DNA of 6,734 nt, taken from the NCBI GenBank assembly GCA_903849835.1, contig CAINKA010000126.1, positions 1 through 6,734 on the forward strand, written 5' to 3'. The stretch's first letter is position 1. Each line of letters begins with the position of its first letter. The position numbers and the translations under genes were made by a program. This document shows positions 4,234 through 6,734 of the stretch, piece by piece. This DNA is from an uncultured Alphaproteobacteria bacterium (lineage in GTDB: Bacteria > Pseudomonadota > Alphaproteobacteria > Rickettsiales > UBA1997). The notes under the pieces were generated by a model, which saw only the letters and a list, made by a program, of their open reading frames with translations, searched no databases and was not told the origin of the DNA.

Positions 4234-4752
4234 TTAATTTGCAATTTTGTCGAGGCGCTTCATGCCTTTAAACCCAGCGGCGATGCCGGTTCGCGAGACC
4301 GTTGCTAATCCATAATTTTCCAATTTTATCAGCACTTCATCGATGATGTTTGAGGTGCCGATAATTTCAAAAACCAACGAATCACCATCAATGTCGATAA
4401 CATTGGCGCGATAATTTTCGAGCGCTTGGATTGCAGCTTCGCGCGTTTTTTCGTCGGCAATAATTTGCGCCAAAGTTAGTTCGCGTTCGATGTAACCTTC
4501 CTCGCGAGTAAGCTCCGCAGCGTGATGGACAGGCACAATTCTCTGCAAAAGTTTGCAAATTAAATCGATAGTTTTGTCAGTTCCGAAAGTTGTAATCGTG
4601 ATGCGCGACATTTTTTTATCTTGGCTAACTGGCGCGACTGTAAGCGTCTCGATGTTGTAACCACGCGCAGAAAAAAGTTCTACAATGCGAGCAAGCGCGC
4701 CGAATTCATTATCGACGAGAATGGCGAGGACGTGTTTTTTTATGTTGGTCAT
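4234..4752 (-). CDS. ilvN: Acetolactate synthase small (regulatory) subunit, 172 aa
   Basis: Regulatory partner of the large subunit encoded just upstream; it activates the enzyme and confers feedback inhibition by valine. An N-terminal ACT domain (about 7-80) carries VDNEFGALARIVELFSARGY and NIETLTV. Asn15, Gly18 and Asn33 correspond to the valine-site Asn11, Gly14 and Asn29 of E. coli IlvH, so valine control is probably retained (inference). The C-terminal ALS small-subunit domain runs from about 85 to 165. Length fits the long IlvH-type subunit, so ilvH is an equally valid symbol. I chose ATG 4752: the longer frame opens at a TTG (4797) and its first 15 codons (RLTTYDLRLTT) are only translated intergenic tandem repeat. 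The real start has no Shine-Dalgarno sequence and stands 6 nt behind a long hairpin, suggesting translational coupling to ilvB. Confidence 0.95.
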   Translation of the reverse strand: MTNIKKHVLAILVDNEFGALARIVELFSARGYNIETLTVAPVSQDKKMSRITITTFGTDKTIDLICKLLQRIVPVHHAAELTREEGYIERELTLAQIIADEKTREAAIQALENYRANVIDIDGDSLVFEIIGTSNIIDEVLIKLENYGLATVSRTGIAAGFKGMKRLDKIAN

Positions 4753-4758
4753 AAGAAA

Positions 4759-4839
4759 AGTTGTAAGTCGTAAGTCATAAGTCGTAAGTCGCGTCAAACT
4801 CAGTTTGACTTACGACTTGGCTACTTGCGACTTACAACT
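4759..4839. repeat. Long inverted repeat of GTAAGTC units filling the ilvB-ilvN gap
   Basis: One arm is four head-to-tail copies of a 7-bp unit (GTAAGTC, GTAAGTC, ATAAGTC, GTAAGTC; 4763-4790). The other arm carries degenerate inverse copies (GACTTAC at 4807-4813 and 4829-4835). The ends AGTTGTAAGTCG (4759-4770) and CGACTTACAACT (4828-4839) are perfectly complementary, and the centre is a perfect GTCAAAC/GTTTGAC stem (4793-4809) with a 3-nt loop. The transcript can form a hairpin of roughly 32 base pairs. It starts 7 nt after the ilvB stop and ends 6 nt before the ilvN start, followed by a T-rich TTTCTT. Confidence 0.88.
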
Positions 4840-4846
4840 GCCGTCG

Positions 4847-6619
4847 TTAGACGGCGTTGATATCCTTGGTTACATAAAGTTTGGCTTGTGAGCCTAGAAG
4901 AATTTCGTTGTGCGCTGAGCCGGCTGGAATCATCGGAAAAACATTTTCGGATTTTTCGATGACGCAGTTGAAAAGCACCGGGCCTTTATGCGAGAGCATT
5001 TCCATAATTTTTTCGTCGAGCTCTTTTGGATTATCGCATTCCATTCCTTTGATGCCGAAGCTTTCTGCGAGCTTGATGAAGTCCGGAAGAGATTCCATGT
5101 AAGACTGGCTCTCGCGTTTGTCATAAACTAGCTCTTGCCATTGGCGCACCATGCCCATGTAGCGATTATTCAGAATAAAAATTTTCACCGGCAGGCCATA
5201 TTGCTTGATGGTCGCGAGTTCTTGCATGTTCATCATGAAGCTTGCATCGCCGCTGACGCAAATTACCAGCGCATCCGGATTTGCAATTTGCGCTCCAACT
5301 GCTGCTGGAACGCCGTATCCCATGGTTCCAAGCCCGCCAGAAGTTAACCATTTTTTTGGTTGATCGAAGTGAAGATATTGCGCCGCCCACATTTGATGCT
5401 GCCCAACGTCGGTTGAAACAAATGGTGCGACGCTTTTGGTTAGAGCATTCAAGCGCTGCATCGCATATTCCGGTTTTAAAATTTTTTCACTTTGTTCGTA
5501 GGAAAGCGAATTGATCGATTGCCATTTTTTAATTTGATCCCACCAGGCAGAAATTTCTTTTTTGCGGCTTGAAAGTTTTCTGCGATGCCACTCCTCAAGC
5601 AAGGCCTCAAGGCACTCAGCAGCATCTCCAACCACGGCTACATCGGTGTGAATAATTTTATTGATCGAACAATCATCGACATCGACGTGAATTTTTTTGG
5701 AGTGCGGAGAGAAGCCGGAAACGCGTCCTGTCACGCGATCATCGAAGCGAGCGCCGATGTTGATCATCACGTCGCAGCCATGCATCGCCATGTTGGCCTC
5801 GTAGGTTCCGTGCATGCCAAGCATTCCGATAAAATGATGGTCGGAGGCCGGAAATCCACCCAGCCCCATCAAAGTGTTTGTGATCGGAAAACCGGTTTCG
5901 CGCACAAATTTTGTCAGTAATTCGCTGGCTTTTTCTCCTGAGTTGATGATGCCGCCGCCTGTGTAAAATATTGGGCGCTCAGCTTTTTCCATCAAGTCAA
6001 TCGCGGCAGAAATTTTGTCGTGATGAATTTCGAATCGGTGTTTTTTTATCTGGTAGGAAGCGCGATTAATTTCAACTTTTCCTTCGTAAATTCCGTGAGC
6101 ATTTTGTACATCTTTCGGAATGTCGATCAAGACTGGTCCGGGACGGCCTGTGCGCGCGATGTGAAAGGCTTCGTGGATTATGTAGCCCAAATCATTCACG
6201 TTTTTAACGAGGTAATTATGCTTGGTGCAAGAGCGCGTGAGGCCAGTAATATCAGCCTCTTGGAAGCCATCAGTTCCGATGACGCTGGTGGCAACTTGTC
6301 CGGAAATGCAAACGAGTGGAATGGAGTCGAGATAGGCGTCTGTAAGGCCGGTAATGGCATTGGTTGCACCCGGACCAGAGGTGACAGTGATGACTCCAAC
6401 TTTTCCAGTTGAGCGCGCATAGCCTTCAGCAGCGTGTGCAGCGGCTTGCTCGTGACGAGTTAAAATATGCCGCAATTTATTTTGCAGAAAAAGCGCGTCG
6501 TAAAAAGGCAAAATTGCGCCACCGGGATAGCCGAAAATCGTGTCTACGCCTTCATTGACAAAGGCTTTAACGATGATTTCAGCGCCAGAAAATTTGTTTG
6601 AGGATTTTGAATCGCTCAT
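4847..6619 (-). CDS. ilvB: Acetolactate (acetohydroxyacid) synthase large subunit, 590 aa
   Basis: Catalytic subunit, TPP- and FAD-dependent, condensing two pyruvates to acetolactate, or pyruvate with 2-oxobutyrate to acetohydroxybutyrate, in branched-chain amino acid synthesis; cytosolic with the ilvN product. Domains: TPP-binding N-terminal domain (about 8-175) with FGYPGGAILPFYDAL (29-43), catalytic Glu57 (RHEQAAAHAAEGYAR) and TSGPGATN (80-87). The central domain (about 200-335) has RFDDRVTG (291-298). The C-terminal TPP domain (about 385-560) has the metal/TPP motif GDASFMMN (457-464) through NN at 484-485 and GMVRQWQELVY. GDA in place of GDG is usual in alphaproteobacterial homologues. 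The start is ATG 6619. An upstream in-frame ATG (6721) would add 34 residues without family counterpart; it lies inside a dispersed-repeat sequence and upstream of the predicted promoter. No Shine-Dalgarno sequence is seen. It is also called ilvI; ilvC does not follow. Confidence 0.97.
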   Translation of the reverse strand: MSDSKSSNKFSGAEIIVKAFVNEGVDTIFGYPGGAILPFYDALFLQNKLRHILTRHEQAAAHAAEGYARSTGKVGVITVTSGPGATNAITGLTDAYLDSIPLVCISGQVATSVIGTDGFQEADITGLTRSCTKHNYLVKNVNDLGYIIHEAFHIARTGRPGPVLIDIPKDVQNAHGIYEGKVEINRASYQIKKHRFEIHHDKISAAIDLMEKAERPIFYTGGGIINSGEKASELLTKFVRETGFPITNTLMGLGGFPASDHHFIGMLGMHGTYEANMAMHGCDVMINIGARFDDRVTGRVSGFSPHSKKIHVDVDDCSINKIIHTDVAVVGDAAECLEALLEEWHRRKLSSRKKEISAWWDQIKKWQSINSLSYEQSEKILKPEYAMQRLNALTKSVAPFVSTDVGQHQMWAAQYLHFDQPKKWLTSGGLGTMGYGVPAAVGAQIANPDALVICVSGDASFMMNMQELATIKQYGLPVKIFILNNRYMGMVRQWQELVYDKRESQSYMESLPDFIKLAESFGIKGMECDNPKELDEKIMEMLSHKGPVLFNCVIEKSENVFPMIPAGSAHNEILLGSQAKLYVTKDINAV

Positions 6620-6669
6620 TTTTTTAAGGAATTTTAAATGAATTTTTAAATGCAGGGGGAAGGCGCGTG

Positions 6670-6699
6670 ACTTTACTGGCGCCACTGTTTTTGAATCAA
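6670..6699 (-). promoter_or_regulatory. Candidate ilvB promoter
   Basis: TTGATT (6699-6694) as -35, 18-bp spacer containing a GGCGCC palindrome (6678-6683), and TAAAGT (6675-6670) as -10, followed by a GC-rich CACGCGC discriminator resembling those of the rpmG and tRNA-Ser promoters. Transcription would start near 6663, about 45 nt before the ATG at 6619. That leader is too short for a leader peptide with attenuator, and no leader ORF or attenuator hairpin is visible. The match is moderate. Confidence 0.4.
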
Positions 6700-6715
6700 G
6701 AAGAAAATCTAAATA

Positions 6716-6734
6716 TGTCATGCTGAGCTTGTCG
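6716..6734. repeat. End of a dispersed repeat at the right edge (partial)
   Basis: The sequence TGTCATGCTGAGCTTGTCG runs off the window. From memory, strings of this type (GTCATGCTGAGCTTGTCGAAGC and its complement) recur in intergenic regions of many bacterial genomes as a short repetitive element. Only one copy is visible here, so the assignment rests on recall. It supplies the spurious upstream ATG (6721-6719) of the ilvB frame. Confidence 0.5.

Noticed and set aside
4753..4797. TTG start at 4797 giving a 187-aa ilvN product
   Set aside because: The extra codons are the translated 7-bp tandem repeat, the first residues do not belong to the ACT domain, and the ATG at 4752 gives the usual family start.
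4763..4839. CRISPR-like array from the GTAAGTC repeats
   Set aside because: Units are 7 bp, contiguous and without spacers; they form one hairpin rather than an array.
4881..5920. Several plus-strand frames of 70-111 codons opposite ilvB
   Set aside because: They are antisense shadows of a strongly conserved gene, overlap each other in different frames and show no domain-like sequence.
6620..6715. Leader peptide/attenuator or riboswitch upstream of ilvB
   Set aside because: No short ORF rich in Val/Leu/Ile codons, no T-box or other recognisable conserved elements, and the leader behind the candidate promoter is only about 45 nt.

Overview
The window reads as a piece of an alphaproteobacterial chromosome of moderate, roughly 40-45% GC (estimated by eye, not computed). 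The best clue to the group is the bL33 protein, whose VSTADTGF core and YDPVVRKHVEFKE tail are typical of Alphaproteobacteria. Promoters with a strongly conserved TTGAC -35 and a weak -10 fit this. Every gene, including the tRNA, lies on the minus strand, so the window reads biologically from right (6734) to left (1).

Right part, 6734-3500, core genome. At the right edge is an 18-19 bp piece of what looks like a dispersed repeat. Then come a candidate promoter, ilvB (acetolactate synthase large subunit, FAD/TPP enzyme) and ilvN (its ACT-domain regulatory subunit). Together they encode the first committed step of valine/leucine/isoleucine synthesis. The two genes are separated by a long hairpin-forming inverted repeat built from 7-bp tandem units, which fills nearly the whole intergenic gap. 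Next are a small coiled-coil plus membrane-anchor protein (DUF1640/CCDC90-like), rpmG (bL33) with a stable-RNA-like promoter, and a strong intrinsic terminator. glpX (class II fructose-1,6-bisphosphatase) starts only 24 nt after that terminator.

Middle, 2560-2200. About 255 bp without a protein gene are dense in structure: a 52-bp symmetric palindrome just behind glpX, and a promoter almost identical in design to that of rpmG. Where the tRNA should start there is an orphan copy of only the 5' end of tRNA-Ser. A ~78-bp spacer with two hairpins follows, then the intact tRNA-Ser(GCU). The tRNA thus appears to have been displaced about 102 bp from its promoter by an insertion/duplication.

Left part, 2211-1, integrated element. 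The 3' end of tRNA-Ser abuts 167 bp of repeat-rich DNA and then a P4-type tyrosine integrase with all catalytic residues. This is the classic tRNA-int boundary of a genomic island or integrative element. The integrase stop overlaps the start of an unrecognised 251-aa gene by 8 nt. The island continues beyond the left edge, so its cargo and distal att site are not visible.

Most starts here (ilvB, ilvN, the DUF1640-like gene, glpX, int) lack a recognisable Shine-Dalgarno sequence. No complete novel system can be claimed. The most unusual items are the split promoter/tRNA-Ser arrangement and the ilvB-ilvN hairpin.
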